This document shows, piece by piece, positions 19,010 to 28,352 of a stretch of DNA of 64,000 bases. The stretch spans positions 372,001-436,000 of the forward strand of contig NZ_WHPF01000002.1 in NCBI RefSeq assembly GCF_013106755.1. Reading direction: 5' to 3'. Origin of the DNA: Limnovirga soli (GTDB taxonomy: Bacteria > Bacteroidota > Bacteroidia > Chitinophagales > Chitinophagaceae). The notes beneath the pieces were generated by a model. That model ran no database searches. It worked only from the letters and a program-made list of their open reading frames with translations, and was not told where the DNA came from. The position numbers and the translations under genes are program-made. Every line of letters starts with the position of its first letter. Within the stretch, counting starts at the first letter, position 1.

Positions 19010-19050
19010 CAGTCCATTTTTCAGCACCGCTTGCGTCGCACTCTTGTGCG
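19010..19050 (-). repeat. Dispersed element, copy 9
   Basis: The core CGCTTGCGTCGCACTCTTGT (19029-19048) lies between the cold-shock gene and the unknown gene. On its far side comes TTGGATTATATATTGGGCTT, the upstream part seen in copies 8 and 13. Confidence 0.8.
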
Positions 19051-19151
19051 GTTGGATTATATATTGGGCTTTTTTGGGATAGGAGTAAATAAATATTATG
19101 GTACAGTCTTCCCACTATAGAAACCTCACATTATCCTTCAGGCAGGAATAA

Positions 19152-19343
19152 CTATGCTAGTTTAACATTAGTAGCCGTTGGCCCCCTTTTTCCCATTTCC
19201 TTCTCAAATGTAACGGTGTCGCCTTCCCTAATATTATCTACCAGACCACTTACATGAACAAAAATTTCTTCATTAGTGCTAGTATCTACTATGAAACCAA
19301 ATCCTTTTGTTGCATTAAAAAACTTAACTACACCATTATACAT
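19152..19343 (-). CDS. Cold-shock domain protein
   Basis: The 63-residue protein is a single cold-shock domain. It has RNP1 as KGFGFIV (residues 13-19) and RNP2 as EIFVHVSGL (25-33), ending in the strand ATNVKLA. It binds single-stranded nucleic acid as an RNA chaperone. The 140-base gap upstream would give a long 5' leader, as is usual for csp genes, but no defined thermosensor was identified. Confidence 0.95.
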   Translation of the reverse strand: MYNGVVKFFNATKGFGFIVDTSTNEEIFVHVSGLVDNIREGDTVTFEKEMGKRGPTATNVKLA

Positions 19344-19486
19344 TGTTTATGCTGTTTATGGATGATGGAAATACTTTTAAATATAGCTACTGGTATAAGC
19401 TAAATGGCAATGAAGATATGATTAAATACATATTCAAATCTTTAGATACTTAACAGTAAATAGACTGTTATACACTGAGTTTACTA

Positions 19487-20044
19487 TCAAATTTTGCTAA
19501 TTTGCTTTAGTGTTTTTAAATCGTAAACCTGAATTTCATTTTTATCTGTCTTATCGTATTTGTTATTATTATTGGTGTCGTAATGTCCGGTAATTACAAT
19601 GTTTCCGGTATGTTGATTAACTATCCAATTGCGGCAGAAAAACTTATTATCTGTCAATTGGGTTCTCTCCTTTCCATCAGTGGACAATACAATGATTTGC
19701 TGAGGGTCGGCCCAACCAATACCATTTTTGTTATCCAAATTAACTGTTTGTGCCGCTACAATCATTAAGTTAATACCTAAACTGTCTATTTTTATCTGTT
19801 CAACTTTCTCTATATAACCATCATTTGGGAAGTCTACCTGACTGGTTTGCCCCGTTTTTGTATTTATAAACAACAGATACCTGCTTTTAGTATCAAACAT
19901 TTTACCCCAATTTTCAATGGAGGCTATTACATAATCTGTGCCTACCACTTCTGTTAATTTATTGAAATGAACATAATTGTATTTATCCTGCCCAAAAGCA
20001 CCAAGGGCAAAGATTGTTAGCATCAAAATCGATAGTATTTTCAT
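19487..20044 (-). CDS. Exported protein of unknown function
   Basis: The 185-residue protein has a signal peptide (MKILSILMLTIFALGAFG-Q). The remainder is mostly beta, with a WD40/TolB-like feel (RYLLFINTKTGQ, GNIVITGHYD). A DTNNNNKYDKTD segment near residue 157 resembles a calcium-binding loop (DxNxNxxxD). The family is not recognised. It is transcribed alone or with the cold-shock gene. Confidence 0.6.
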   Translation of the reverse strand: MKILSILMLTIFALGAFGQDKYNYVHFNKLTEVVGTDYVIASIENWGKMFDTKSRYLLFINTKTGQTSQVDFPNDGYIEKVEQIKIDSLGINLMIVAAQTVNLDNKNGIGWADPQQIIVLSTDGKERTQLTDNKFFCRNWIVNQHTGNIVITGHYDTNNNNKYDKTDKNEIQVYDLKTLKQISKI

Positions 20045-20133
20045 CTTTTCCTGTTTAATTATTAAAAATTGTATTCAAATGCTGAAACAATTAAAGCAAT
20101 CTCCATAATTGCATCAGCAATTTAGGTTACCAG

Positions 20134-20559
20134 CTATTTCGTATGTTCAATTCCGTCTTTTATGGCACCTTCAAGTATGTCAAAATTGATATCTCTCAAT
20201 TTTTTGAACTTAATGCAATAGCCAGTCACGCTTGCCTTACCTATTGTTTTCCCATAGGTATCTGGCAAATAGTTTTTGTCCTCAAAACCCATTATATACA
20301 CTGAAATACCAGTTGTGTTGGCGCTTATACCAATTTGATAAAACGGTTTGCTTTTCCCATCAGCATATTGTAATGTTTGAAGTCCATATCCAATATTAGG
20401 ATTAGCAACAATTTTACCCTTATCATCTTTGCCATCCAAAAACCAAAGTTTGGCTGCTGGCATTAACTCAAGCAAGCGTTTATGCAACGCTTCCAAATCA
20501 GCACGCTTTTGTTCGGGTTGAGATGCTATGTATTCCTTTATTTGTTGTTGAATATTCAT
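20134..20559 (-). CDS. DUF1801-domain protein (YdhG/iron-chaperone-like)
   Basis: The 141-residue protein starts at ATG 20559 (MNIQQQIKEYIASQPEQKR). The opening helix pair followed by RLLELMPAAKLWF, FYQIGISANT and CIKFKKLRDIN matches the DUF1801 fold (frataxin-like). Members are proposed iron or DNA-damage-related proteins; the activity is unproven. Single gene. Confidence 0.7.
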   Translation of the reverse strand: MNIQQQIKEYIASQPEQKRADLEALHKRLLELMPAAKLWFLDGKDDKGKIVANPNIGYGLQTLQYADGKSKPFYQIGISANTTGISVYIMGFEDKNYLPDTYGKTIGKASVTGYCIKFKKLRDINFDILEGAIKDGIEHTK

Positions 20560-20790
20560 ATAAAATATCATTTACCAAGTTATACATGCTAAATCCAGTT
20601 TGGCCCATAAATATATTCTTCCCAGAAGGCCTTGTACTATTTATATTTTCACATTCTTCATATTACCATTCCATAAAATCGCCTGTGCTTTGAAGTTAAT
20701 AATTATTGTTTTTCAAAAAAAAGTAATTCAAAAATAACGATATGCTTCTGCCAAATTATTGGGCTAAAATACATTCACATTATAATTATT

Positions 20791-21120
20791 AGCCTAACCA
20801 AATATGCCAGTTCAGCTTTACTTGCGTCGCACTCTTGTACGTTCAGATTATATGTTGAGCTTTACTGAAGCGTATATTTTTTCTTATACAACTTAGATGT
20901 AGTTAACCCATGGTGTGGAAGCCAAATAATAAAGTACAAACACCCAAAGCGACAGGTAAAATAGTTTAGTTTAATTTTTAATGCTATCTTAAAAGTCAAA
21001 TAGTACGGTAATAAATCTAACGAGAGCCATTTTCTGCAACATGAGCCATAGATATAAGGAAGTACAAGAGTGCGACGCAAGTAAAGTTCATTAATGATAT
21101 GCTGCCCTGGCACAAACAAA
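20791..21120. repeat. Dispersed element, copies 10 and 11, head-to-head pair
   Basis: The gap 20560-21190 holds no convincing gene. It contains a minus copy (core 20841 to 20818) and a plus copy (core from 21062; tail CCCTGGCACAAACAAA to about 21120), diverging from a centre of about 220 bases, the same layout as copies 2 and 3. The bases between show no conserved frame; one weak minus-strand frame there reads through the repeat. Confidence 0.75.
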
Positions 21121-21190
21121 TTCTTACTAATTACTAAAGTAAACAGTTATAAAAAAAGTCTTTACAATTTAACCGCTAAAACTAAAACAT

Positions 21191-23146
21191 ATGAAAGTAT
21201 TACGTATGCTTATAATGCTGTGCCTGCTGTTAACCACATTCATTGCACAGAGCCAGCGAAATTTTAAATCGGGCAATGTAAACCTTCAATTCCCCGGGCC
21301 ACTTACCATTGCCAGTTCAGTTGGTATGTTTGAAGGTAGCGGCACTATTGATGATGTTTCAGGAAATTTGCTTTTGCAAACAAACGGGTTCTTTTTATAC
21401 AATGCAGCCGGTACTATATTGGCAACAGTGGGCACAGCTTCGGGTATTTCTGCAGCGCAAAGTGGCCTTATCTTATTAAAACCAGGATCAACAACTGACT
21501 ATTATATTTTTACTGTTGAAGGTTGGCCGGGCAGTGGTTTTGGCCTTGGCCATTCTGTATGGAGCACCAGCTCAAACACACTTACTACACCCCTTTCCTC
21601 ACTTAATGGCGCATGTATAGAACAGCTTACCGCAACCTGCGATGGCAGGGGCGGTTACTGGATAATTTCTCATCAAAAAGGGGTTGGTTCAGGCACTAGT
21701 AACCTTTACGTTGCTTACAACTTAACATCTGCGGGATTAAATACTACGCCTGTTATTTCAAAGGGCATTATGAAATACCCGGCATCTGGAAATAACCGAT
21801 ATGGTTGCATCACCATTTCACCCGATGGGAAAAGGATCTGTAGTGCATTTGGCGGCTTGCCCGTAACAAATAATACCACCGTTGAAACTGGCTTTTTTAA
21901 TAATGCTACAGGCGTAATTAGTAGTGTTGTAACATTACAACAAAACTCTTCCACTAACCCCAAAAAGGTATTACCTGCCGCTTATTGCGGCACTTTTTCA
22001 CCAAACAGCAAATTGCTCTATGTAACTTCTGTTGGTGGTGCCACTTCTATTAAACAGTTCCAGCTGTTACCTACTATAAGTGCAACCATTGCATCCAGGT
22101 TTGATGTATTTTCTTCGTCTAACCCCAACTTACCCTGGGCTTTAAGACTGGGCCCAGATGGCAAAATGTATGGCGGTGTTTATAATACCACAAGTATTGT
22201 TTCAGTTAACAGCCCCAATTTAGTGGGTCTGGCATGTGCCTATAATCCAGCTGCTTTTCCGGCAAATACTTTTCTATGTAATGCCATGTTTAGCCAGGTG
22301 CCGCCCAACTGCCAGCCATGTAATGTTCAGGGTACTATTGATGTTTCTAAATTTACCATCTGCAAGGGTGATAGTGTAATACTTTATTCAAATGGTTTTG
22401 GCGGCGCACCACCTTATTCCTACCAATGGACTCCCTCTGCAACTATTAATTGCCCTACCTGTAATATAACCGGGGCGCACCCAACTGCCACAACAACATA
22501 CCAGGTGGTAATAACAGATGTATTGGGCTGCAGTACTACAAAAACTATCACAGTTACTGTAGATACTACCTGCTGTGGCACCTGCTCTGCTCCTGTAAAT
22601 CTTACAACCACCTGCGGAAGCGGTACACAATGCGGCCAAACTATTTTTTCGTGGGCGCCAGGTACATGTGCGCTTAGTTATAACCTAACGTATACAGATT
22701 TAAATACAGGCATTACCACCACCATTAATGTTAGCAGTGGCACCAGTATTAATATATCGCTTATTCCGGGGCATATAATTCAATGGCAGGTACAAACTAT
22801 TTGTAACAATGGGCTAGTCTCGGGCTATTCTGCGGTACAAACCTTTACTGCTATTAATTGCGGCCAGTTTTGCAGAAGCACATCGCAGGCAGCAGCAACC
22901 GATGTCTCAGTGTATCCAAACCCGGCTACTAATAATGTAACGATAACTATAGCAGCAAGGGTTCAGGGTACACAAAAAGTTATGCTTACCGATTTCTCAG
23001 GCAGGATATTAATGCAAAAAAATGTACAATCAGGCAAAAGCTATCATACAGTGCAATTTAATGTGGCTTCACTTATGGCTGGCGTATACCTGATTCAAAT
23101 TCCATCACAAAATGGAATGATTGTAAAGAAGCTGGTGAAGCAATAA
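21191..23146 (+). CDS. Secreted cell-surface protein with T9SS sorting domain
   Basis: The 651-residue protein has a signal peptide (MKVLRMLIMLCLLLTTFIAQS), a beta-propeller-like region (residues about 25-370; GCITISPDGKRICSAFGG, RLGPDGKMYGGVYN), a PKD/gliding-motility-type domain (about 385-455; YSYQWTPSATIN and TTTYQVVITDVLGC), a fibronectin-like Cys-rich domain (about 460-555) and a C-terminal Por secretion domain (DVSVYPNPATNNVTI ... GVYLIQI ... VKKLVKQ). It should be secreted by T9SS and anchored to the cell surface. Ligand unknown. Confidence 0.88.
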   Translation: MKVLRMLIMLCLLLTTFIAQSQRNFKSGNVNLQFPGPLTIASSVGMFEGSGTIDDVSGNLLLQTNGFFLYNAAGTILATVGTASGISAAQSGLILLKPGSTTDYYIFTVEGWPGSGFGLGHSVWSTSSNTLTTPLSSLNGACIEQLTATCDGRGGYWIISHQKGVGSGTSNLYVAYNLTSAGLNTTPVISKGIMKYPASGNNRYGCITISPDGKRICSAFGGLPVTNNTTVETGFFNNATGVISSVVTLQQNSSTNPKKVLPAAYCGTFSPNSKLLYVTSVGGATSIKQFQLLPTISATIASRFDVFSSSNPNLPWALRLGPDGKMYGGVYNTTSIVSVNSPNLVGLACAYNPAAFPANTFLCNAMFSQVPPNCQPCNVQGTIDVSKFTICKGDSVILYSNGFGGAPPYSYQWTPSATINCPTCNITGAHPTATTTYQVVITDVLGCSTTKTITVTVDTTCCGTCSAPVNLTTTCGSGTQCGQTIFSWAPGTCALSYNLTYTDLNTGITTTINVSSGTSINISLIPGHIIQWQVQTICNNGLVSGYSAVQTFTAINCGQFCRSTSQAAATDVSVYPNPATNNVTITIAARVQGTQKVMLTDFSGRILMQKNVQSGKSYHTVQFNVASLMAGVYLIQIPSQNGMIVKKLVKQ

Positions 23147-23179
23147 AGCAATTGTTGCCTTTGTTTTCCTTTGCTGTTG

Positions 23180-23219
23180 CCAGTGCCATTGTTGGACACA
23201 AATCCAATAATGGCATTGG
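23180..23219 (+). terminator. Long hairpin after the T9SS protein gene
   Basis: A 16-bp stem (CCAGTGCCATTGTTGG with CCAATAATGGCATTGG, two G-U pairs) encloses the loop ACACAAAT. There is no long T run, so it is a stabilising 3' hairpin or a weak terminator. Confidence 0.55.
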
Positions 23220-23249
23220 TTTGCGGAATAAAAAGTAGAGAACCAGCAT

Positions 23250-23303
23250 TTTTTACCTGGCAAAAAATGACAATACAGCTTTTCTTGCGTCGCACTCTTG
23301 TGC
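23250..23303 (-). repeat. Dispersed element, copy 12
   Basis: Minus-strand core GCACAAGAGTGCGACGCAAG with tail TGCCAGGTAAAAAATG. It is the first part of a composite repeat that continues to 23375. Confidence 0.85.
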
Positions 23304-23334
23304 TTTCTGTAATGCCATGCAGCTTTAATTGGGG

Positions 23335-23376
23335 GTAGATTAAAGCAAAGTCGGTTGGTCAGGCGACCAACCGCGG
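23335..23376. repeat. Hairpin repeat with TTGGTCAGGCGACCAA, copy 1
   Basis: GTAGATTAAAGC is followed by the perfect hairpin GGTTGGTC-AGGC-GACCAACC (23353-23372) and CGGCG. A diverged copy is at 24556. The rest of the gap (about 23400-23650) is a low-complexity block described among the findings. Confidence 0.7.
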
Positions 23377-23755
23377 CGGGGTATAACCGCAGCAAGGGCC
23401 CAAACAGCCTTTAACCATAAAGCACCCCCAAAACCGTCAAACTGGCTCCATTTGGTGCTTCGGGAGCTCCTTTTACTGCTTTTGAAGCCCCTTTTCTGTC
23501 TACTTGTCATCCATTTAAGTCTTTGGAAGCCCCACTCGGGTTTTTGTAACGCCCTTTTTTGGCTTCGGTAAAGGCTGCCCAAACATCTAAAGGCGCTTTT
23601 TTTGGTAAGGGAGCCCCCTTTTTATCTTTTGCCCTTGCAAGGGCAGTTTTGCCTTAAGATGGCTGAAAAAAATTTGCACCCGTTTTTTTTACAAATAAAA
23701 AAGCATTTGTACATTAGAAATACAATTAAATCTTTCACCCAAAAACAAAACTACT

Positions 23756-24442
23756 ATGTCAAAAAATCCCCCAATCCGAAACTACAACTTTACCGACGCA
23801 GACCTTAAACAAAGAGTTGACAGCCTGATCCTTAGTATTACCCGCGACATTACAGACTTTAACAAACGTGGCGTAATAACCGCCACCCTGGATGCGCTTG
23901 CTGCTAAAAACGAAGCATTTGACAATTTACCCACCGATGAAGAATTGCTTGGCCAAAAAACTACCGCCACCGAAAACAAAGATGCCGCCGCCACCGTACT
24001 TAAAGCGCAGATACGCGCTATAAGAGGCATGGCAGACGATAAATTTGACGGCAAAGGCATTTACCGCAGTTTTGGCTTTGAAGGCATGGACGAAATGACC
24101 GACAACGATTTGCATCGCCTTGGCAAACGTGTATTTAGGGTGGGTACCGCCCAACAGGCAGCCATGCAGGCAAATGGCCTTACGGCAGAGGTACTTACTG
24201 CATTAAACGATGCCACTGCAAATTTCGACACCCTGATAGATGTACAGGACGATGCCATAAAAACACGGGATATTGCTGCCGAAACAAGGATTAATGCCGG
24301 CAACGAACTGTTTGCCGAATTCAGCCGCCTGTGCAATATTGGCAAAAGCCTTTACCAGGATACAGACGAAGCCAAATACAACGATTATGTAATAGACAGC
24401 AGTCCGGCAACGCCACCCACGCCGCCACCACCCACCAATTAA
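23756..24442 (+). CDS. Helical protein of unknown function with Pro-rich C-terminus
   Basis: The 228-residue soluble protein has no signal peptide. It is predicted largely helical with many Asp/Ala/Thr residues (VDSLILSITRDITDFNKRGV, TATENKDAAATVLKAQIRAI) and a C-terminal tail of alternating Thr and Pro (TPPTPPPPTN). I do not recognise a domain. Its base composition is more GC-rich than its neighbours, and it is bracketed by two copies of a composite repeat (23250-23376 and 24470-24600). A terminator follows. Confidence 0.6.
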   Translation: MSKNPPIRNYNFTDADLKQRVDSLILSITRDITDFNKRGVITATLDALAAKNEAFDNLPTDEELLGQKTTATENKDAAATVLKAQIRAIRGMADDKFDGKGIYRSFGFEGMDEMTDNDLHRLGKRVFRVGTAQQAAMQANGLTAEVLTALNDATANFDTLIDVQDDAIKTRDIAAETRINAGNELFAEFSRLCNIGKSLYQDTDEAKYNDYVIDSSPATPPTPPPPTN

Positions 24443-24447
24443 AATAA

Positions 24448-24477
24448 AAAAGCCCTGCGAATAGCGGGGTTTTTTGT
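24448..24477 (+). terminator. Intrinsic terminator after the 228-residue protein gene
   Basis: The stem AGCCCTGC / GCGGGGTT, with loop GAATA, is followed by a run of T. It begins 6 bases after the stop codon. Confidence 0.85.
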
Positions 24478-24529
24478 AGCCAATCTCTACATCTTTTCTC
24501 CCCTTTTCTTGCGTCGCACTCTTGTACGG
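24470..24529 (-). repeat. Dispersed element, copy 13
   Basis: The minus-strand core CGTACAAGAGTGCGACGCAA ends near 24529. Its tail (TTGGCTACAAAAAACC) overlaps the T run of the preceding terminator. Confidence 0.85.
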
Positions 24530-24555
24530 ATTATGAATTGGGCTTTTATTGTTGC

Positions 24556-24600
24556 GTAGATTAAAGCGAACGATGTTGGTCAGGCGACAAACATCGGCGA
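24556..24600. repeat. Hairpin repeat with TTGGTCAGGCGAC, copy 2
   Basis: GTAGATTAAAGC is followed by CGATGTTGGTC-AGGC-GACAAACATCG (one mismatch in the stem) and GCG. The stem sequence differs from copy 1 on both arms together, so pairing is kept. Confidence 0.7.
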
Positions 24601-24615
24601 GGCTTCTGTAAAACG

Positions 24616-25101
24616 TCACTTTGTAATTTGTAAACTATTGATTTTATAACCGTCTGAATATCTTACCAATTCTATTGTTGCGTCGATAATTTCGTCTGTT
24701 GATTTAATTTTACTTGCTGTCACCAACGCAACTTTGTCACTTTTATAAGTTATTGTCCTGATCTTTATTATCATGCTTTGCTGCATATGAAATCTTGATG
24801 GTTCGCCATTTTCAAAAATCATAGTTGAGTCATCTAATGTTGTCGGGCTGTTAGAATTTTTAATTTGAAGAAAACTGTCTACTCCTTGTTTGTTTAAAGT
24901 ATCAATTATACTTAAGTCTAGAACATAGTTTTTTGTATTAAATGAAGGATTTATGTTAATCATTGTGTCAACGCATTGTTTAATTAAATTAAAAGCAACT
25001 TCGTTTGAATTGTTATAGTTTTTGGCAAAGTCAGTTCTAGACTTGCAGCTATACAAAAAGAAAAATGTCGCAATTACCAAAAGTCGAAAAGTTGTTGTCA
25101 T
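24616..25101 (-). CDS. Lipoprotein of unknown function
   Basis: The 161-residue protein starts at ATG 25101 (MTTTFRLLVIATFFFLYSCKS) with a lipobox LYSC. The mature part is polar, alpha/beta, with no recognised motif. The upstream open frame adds 19 residues that do not look like part of a signal peptide and is not used. Codon use is more AT-rich than its neighbours. Confidence 0.6.
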   Translation of the reverse strand: MTTTFRLLVIATFFFLYSCKSRTDFAKNYNNSNEVAFNLIKQCVDTMININPSFNTKNYVLDLSIIDTLNKQGVDSFLQIKNSNSPTTLDDSTMIFENGEPSRFHMQQSMIIKIRTITYKSDKVALVTASKIKSTDEIIDATIELVRYSDGYKINSLQITK

Positions 25102-25213
25102 GTAGGGTGTTGCATTTATGGCAGCTAACTCAAAAATAGCCAAAATCTCTTTATTCAAATCCCAATCTCCATTATCCGCTGTAGTAAAAGCTCCACATAT
25201 AATCCAAACGCTG

Positions 25214-25268
25214 AAGTGTGCGACGCAAGCGGCGATGCCATACCTGCTATTGCCGGGTACAAAATAAA
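25214..25268 (+). repeat. Dispersed element, copy 14
   Basis: The partial core AGTGTGCGACGCAAGCGGC continues into GATGCCATACCTGCTATTGC and CGGGTACAAAA. The same long tail recurs at 30135, so copies 14 and 16 are close relatives. Confidence 0.8.
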
Positions 25269-25295
25269 ATATTGAAATAAAAGGAGTTGCTTAAT

Positions 25296-26042
25296 TTATA
25301 ACCAGCCAAACTTTTCTATCAGCCTTTCTTTCTGGTTGCGGGCAACGGGTATATGTTGATTGTTTGAAAGGATAAGGTAATTGCCCTCGCCTCGTACATA
25401 TTTTTTTATATGATCTAGGTTCACCAAATATTGGCGGTGTACGCGTAAAAAATTTCTTTCTTCCAACACTTCCTGTATATCGCCAAGTGTTTTGGCTACG
25501 GTATGCTGATGGCCATCTACCATGTAAAAACGGGTATAGTTATTATCTGACTCGCAATAAATAATATGTTTTACTTCTGCAAATGTTACCCCGTTCTGGT
25601 AAGGGAGTGCTATTTTATCGGGGAATGTTTTTGTACCTCCTTGCATTTGTTGTTTAAGTAAACTCAGCTGCTGTTTTTCGGGCCACCTGCGTTGTTCGGC
25701 TTTTTCTACTGCGGCTTTCAGGTCTTTACCATCAATGGGTTTTAGCAAATAATCCAGCGCACTAAAACGAAAAGCTTTTACAGCAAATTTATCATAAGCC
25801 GTTACAAACACCAGGCTAAAATGTATAGGCCCTGCTTTTTCCAGTAACTGAAAACCATTCATTACGGGCATTTCAATATCCAGGAATACCATATCAGGTT
25901 GCAGCTCTTTTATTTTAATCAGGCCATCCTCACTTTCGGTACATTCGGCTGCCACCACTACCTGCGGACAATACATTTTTAACTGTAATGCCAGTAACCG
26001 TACACAATCTGGTTCATCATCTATAATAATTGCTTTAAGCAT
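25296..26042 (-). CDS. LytTR-family response regulator
   Basis: The 248-residue protein starts at ATG 26042 (MLKAIIIDDEPDC). The receiver domain (residues 1-120) has the acidic pair DDEP, phospho-acceptor Asp in MVFLDIEMPVMNG, Thr in FVTAYD and Lys in LLKPID. The LytTR DNA-binding domain (about 145-246) has the IIYCESDNNYT and FLRVHRQYLVNLDHI motifs. It starts 8 bases after the histidine kinase stop and is its evident partner. Confidence 0.95.
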   Translation of the reverse strand: MLKAIIIDDEPDCVRLLALQLKMYCPQVVVAAECTESEDGLIKIKELQPDMVFLDIEMPVMNGFQLLEKAGPIHFSLVFVTAYDKFAVKAFRFSALDYLLKPIDGKDLKAAVEKAEQRRWPEKQQLSLLKQQMQGGTKTFPDKIALPYQNGVTFAEVKHIIYCESDNNYTRFYMVDGHQHTVAKTLGDIQEVLEERNFLRVHRQYLVNLDHIKKYVRGEGNYLILSNNQHIPVARNQKERLIEKFGWL

Positions 26043-26050
26043 ATAATTTT

Positions 26051-28057
26051 CTATACGGGTATTTGAATGATCACTTTTGTACCGGTGGCATTGTTCAGGC
26101 AATCTTTCAGGTCGTTTATTTTTACATTGGCCTGTATCTGGTATAACTGGTTAATGATATGGATACGGTCTGATGTCATTTTTAAACCAAAGGACTTTTG
26201 CCGGGTGGCAGATTTGCTTTTATACTCCGCTGCCAATGCCCGGCCAATACCATCATCTGTTATTTCAATATGCAGCAAATGTTCTGAAGGATGTGTAACA
26301 TCAACTACAATACTACCCCCTAATTTTTTGTGCATTAGCCCATGCCAGATGGCATTTTCAACATAAGGCTGCAATAACAAGGGGGGTATTTCAATATACT
26401 CCTGGTCTATACTTTCCGCCACCTGAATTTGATATTGAATTTTATTTTTAAACCGCATGGCTTCCAACTGAATGTATAATTGAAGTGTTTCCAGCTCTTT
26501 TTTTAGCGTTACTTTTTCTGAATGTGAGTTTTCTAATACCAGTCTGATAAGCTGCGAAAAAATGGTTAGATATTCTGAGGCGGTGGAAGAATCATTTTCC
26601 AGTGTATAGAGTTTGATAGAATTAAGGCAGTTAAAAATAAAGTGCGGGTTCATTTGTGCACGAAGTGCCGTCATTTCCGTTTCGGCTATCTTTTGTTCGA
26701 ATGCAGCATGCACCTGCGCTATCTTTTGCGCTTCTACCAGTTTGCTTTGTTCTTCCAGCTCTAGTGTTCTTTTTTGTAGGGCAGCTTCTAATTGCAGGGC
26801 GTGCTCATGCTGCATGTTATTTTTTTCTATCAAAACCAGTTTACTGCGGTACGAAAGCGCAAAAGAAAAGAAAATGGCTTCAATGGTTAAACCCAATAAG
26901 AGAAAGGCCGGCACAAAAATGATGATCATAAAAAACTCAGGACTGGCATATGGCAGAAGAAAGAAAAGCCTTGTCATAGGCAGGCACCACAAAAAAAGCA
27001 AACTGATTAAACCACTAAACAAGAACCATTTTATAGGCGATTTACTTTTTGCCGTTAAAATCAATAAAACAATATGTAGGATAGCAACGGGTATTATAGA
27101 TATAAAGTACCCGTAGTAATTGGGGTTAAACAAAAACCAGCCGGTTCTTACTGTAGTAAATTCTATTAGCATTTGAATAAAAGCAATACCTACCAGCACT
27201 TTTACTATTACCCAACCCTTTTTAAAATGAACAGGCAACTGTAGCATGCTCCCAATAAAAAGGCTATACATGGCAGGTACAAGGAAAAGAAATACAGAGA
27301 GCATTATATCGTGCACTAATGCAGGAAATAATCCGAGCGAATGACGGATATCTATCCAAAACAAACAAGTTATTAGCGAGGAAATAGTATAGGCTATATA
27401 CCATAGAAAGGCAATATCCCGGTATAGATAAAACTGGTACATAGCATACAACGATATAAAAAAGAGACAACCAGCCATAGCTGCCAGTAAAAGAAAAAGA
27501 TACCTGTCAGTAAAAATACCGCTGGCGGCTTTTGCCATAAAAGTATAATCAGTTTCTAATGCAATGGTGGGTGGCACAAACTGGTTTTGGCGGTCTTCTG
27601 TTCTTACCCAAAATGTATTGGTACCCTGCGGCGAAACCATTAAAGGCAAACCTTGAAAGGCAGGCGCTGTTGTTTCATAGGCACCACTACGTGCAATAAT
27701 GGTATCACTGTTATACAAACGGATAAAGTAATGTGGGGCTAACATAACCCGCAAACGCAATGTATCTGTTGTCGATGTATTGTGTATGGTAAAAGTAAAC
27801 CATTGTATAATAAGGGGCCTTTCTGATAAGACAGCGTGCCGGTAGTCCTGGGTAAATGGCACAAATGCCTGTTTTTTTGCTTCTTCAAATGATAAGGTTT
27901 TATTGCTGGCGGGTTCTTCGTAAAACAAACTTTTGTCGGCAATATCCAGGCTGGTTTTCCAGTTGGGTTCGCCGTTTAGCACAATGGTATCCTGTGCAAA
28001 AGAAAGCTGCACCATAGCCACCAGTAAAAAAGATATTAGCCATATTATCCGCTGCAT
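26051..28057 (-). CDS. 7TMR-DISM sensor histidine kinase (LytS/AlgZ type)
   Basis: The 668-residue protein has a signal peptide, a periplasmic 7TMR-DISM extracellular beta domain (residues about 22-175), seven membrane helices (about 185-400), a coiled coil (about 405-460) and a His_kinase domain with the phospho-acceptor motif QMNPHFIFNCLNSI. The ATPase part has LLLQPYVENAIWHG (N box) and TDDGIGR. It senses an unknown extracellular, possibly carbohydrate, signal and signals to the adjacent LytTR regulator. Confidence 0.93.
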   Translation of the reverse strand: MQRIIWLISFLLVAMVQLSFAQDTIVLNGEPNWKTSLDIADKSLFYEEPASNKTLSFEEAKKQAFVPFTQDYRHAVLSERPLIIQWFTFTIHNTSTTDTLRLRVMLAPHYFIRLYNSDTIIARSGAYETTAPAFQGLPLMVSPQGTNTFWVRTEDRQNQFVPPTIALETDYTFMAKAASGIFTDRYLFLLLAAMAGCLFFISLYAMYQFYLYRDIAFLWYIAYTISSLITCLFWIDIRHSLGLFPALVHDIMLSVFLFLVPAMYSLFIGSMLQLPVHFKKGWVIVKVLVGIAFIQMLIEFTTVRTGWFLFNPNYYGYFISIIPVAILHIVLLILTAKSKSPIKWFLFSGLISLLFLWCLPMTRLFFLLPYASPEFFMIIIFVPAFLLLGLTIEAIFFSFALSYRSKLVLIEKNNMQHEHALQLEAALQKRTLELEEQSKLVEAQKIAQVHAAFEQKIAETEMTALRAQMNPHFIFNCLNSIKLYTLENDSSTASEYLTIFSQLIRLVLENSHSEKVTLKKELETLQLYIQLEAMRFKNKIQYQIQVAESIDQEYIEIPPLLLQPYVENAIWHGLMHKKLGGSIVVDVTHPSEHLLHIEITDDGIGRALAAEYKSKSATRQKSFGLKMTSDRIHIINQLYQIQANVKINDLKDCLNNATGTKVIIQIPV

Positions 28058-28352
28058 AAAAGTGCGTGTAAGTTTTAAAAATAATTAAAGCCAGCTGTAT
28101 TACCTAAATGCAGTGGTGAGCAACCAGTTTCTTGAGTAAATGGTAAAAAGTAATGGATACTTAATGTTTGCCAAGTAATGCCTGTTGTTCACTCATAAAT
28201 ATGACCACTGGCTAAATATCGTTTTTAGAATGCCCTGCAAGAACTGAATTTTATTGCAGAAAAATATCTTGTAAAGTACAATGACCTATTCAGTTAAATA
28301 AAAAAAGCCTGTTGAAATCACCTAAAACAAAAAACGAGCGACTTAAGATTTT

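Noticed and set aside
20862-21119. 85-codon minus frame between DUF1801 and the T9SS gene
   Set aside because: Part of it is coded by a dispersed-element copy and the rest resembles no protein.
23340-23582. 80-codon basic minus frame
   Set aside because: It arises from the low-complexity block and hairpin repeat; composition is unlike real proteins.
26613-27116. 167-codon plus frame inside the histidine kinase
   Set aside because: It is antisense to a clear sensor kinase; the Cys/Ser-rich translation is typical of a shadow frame.
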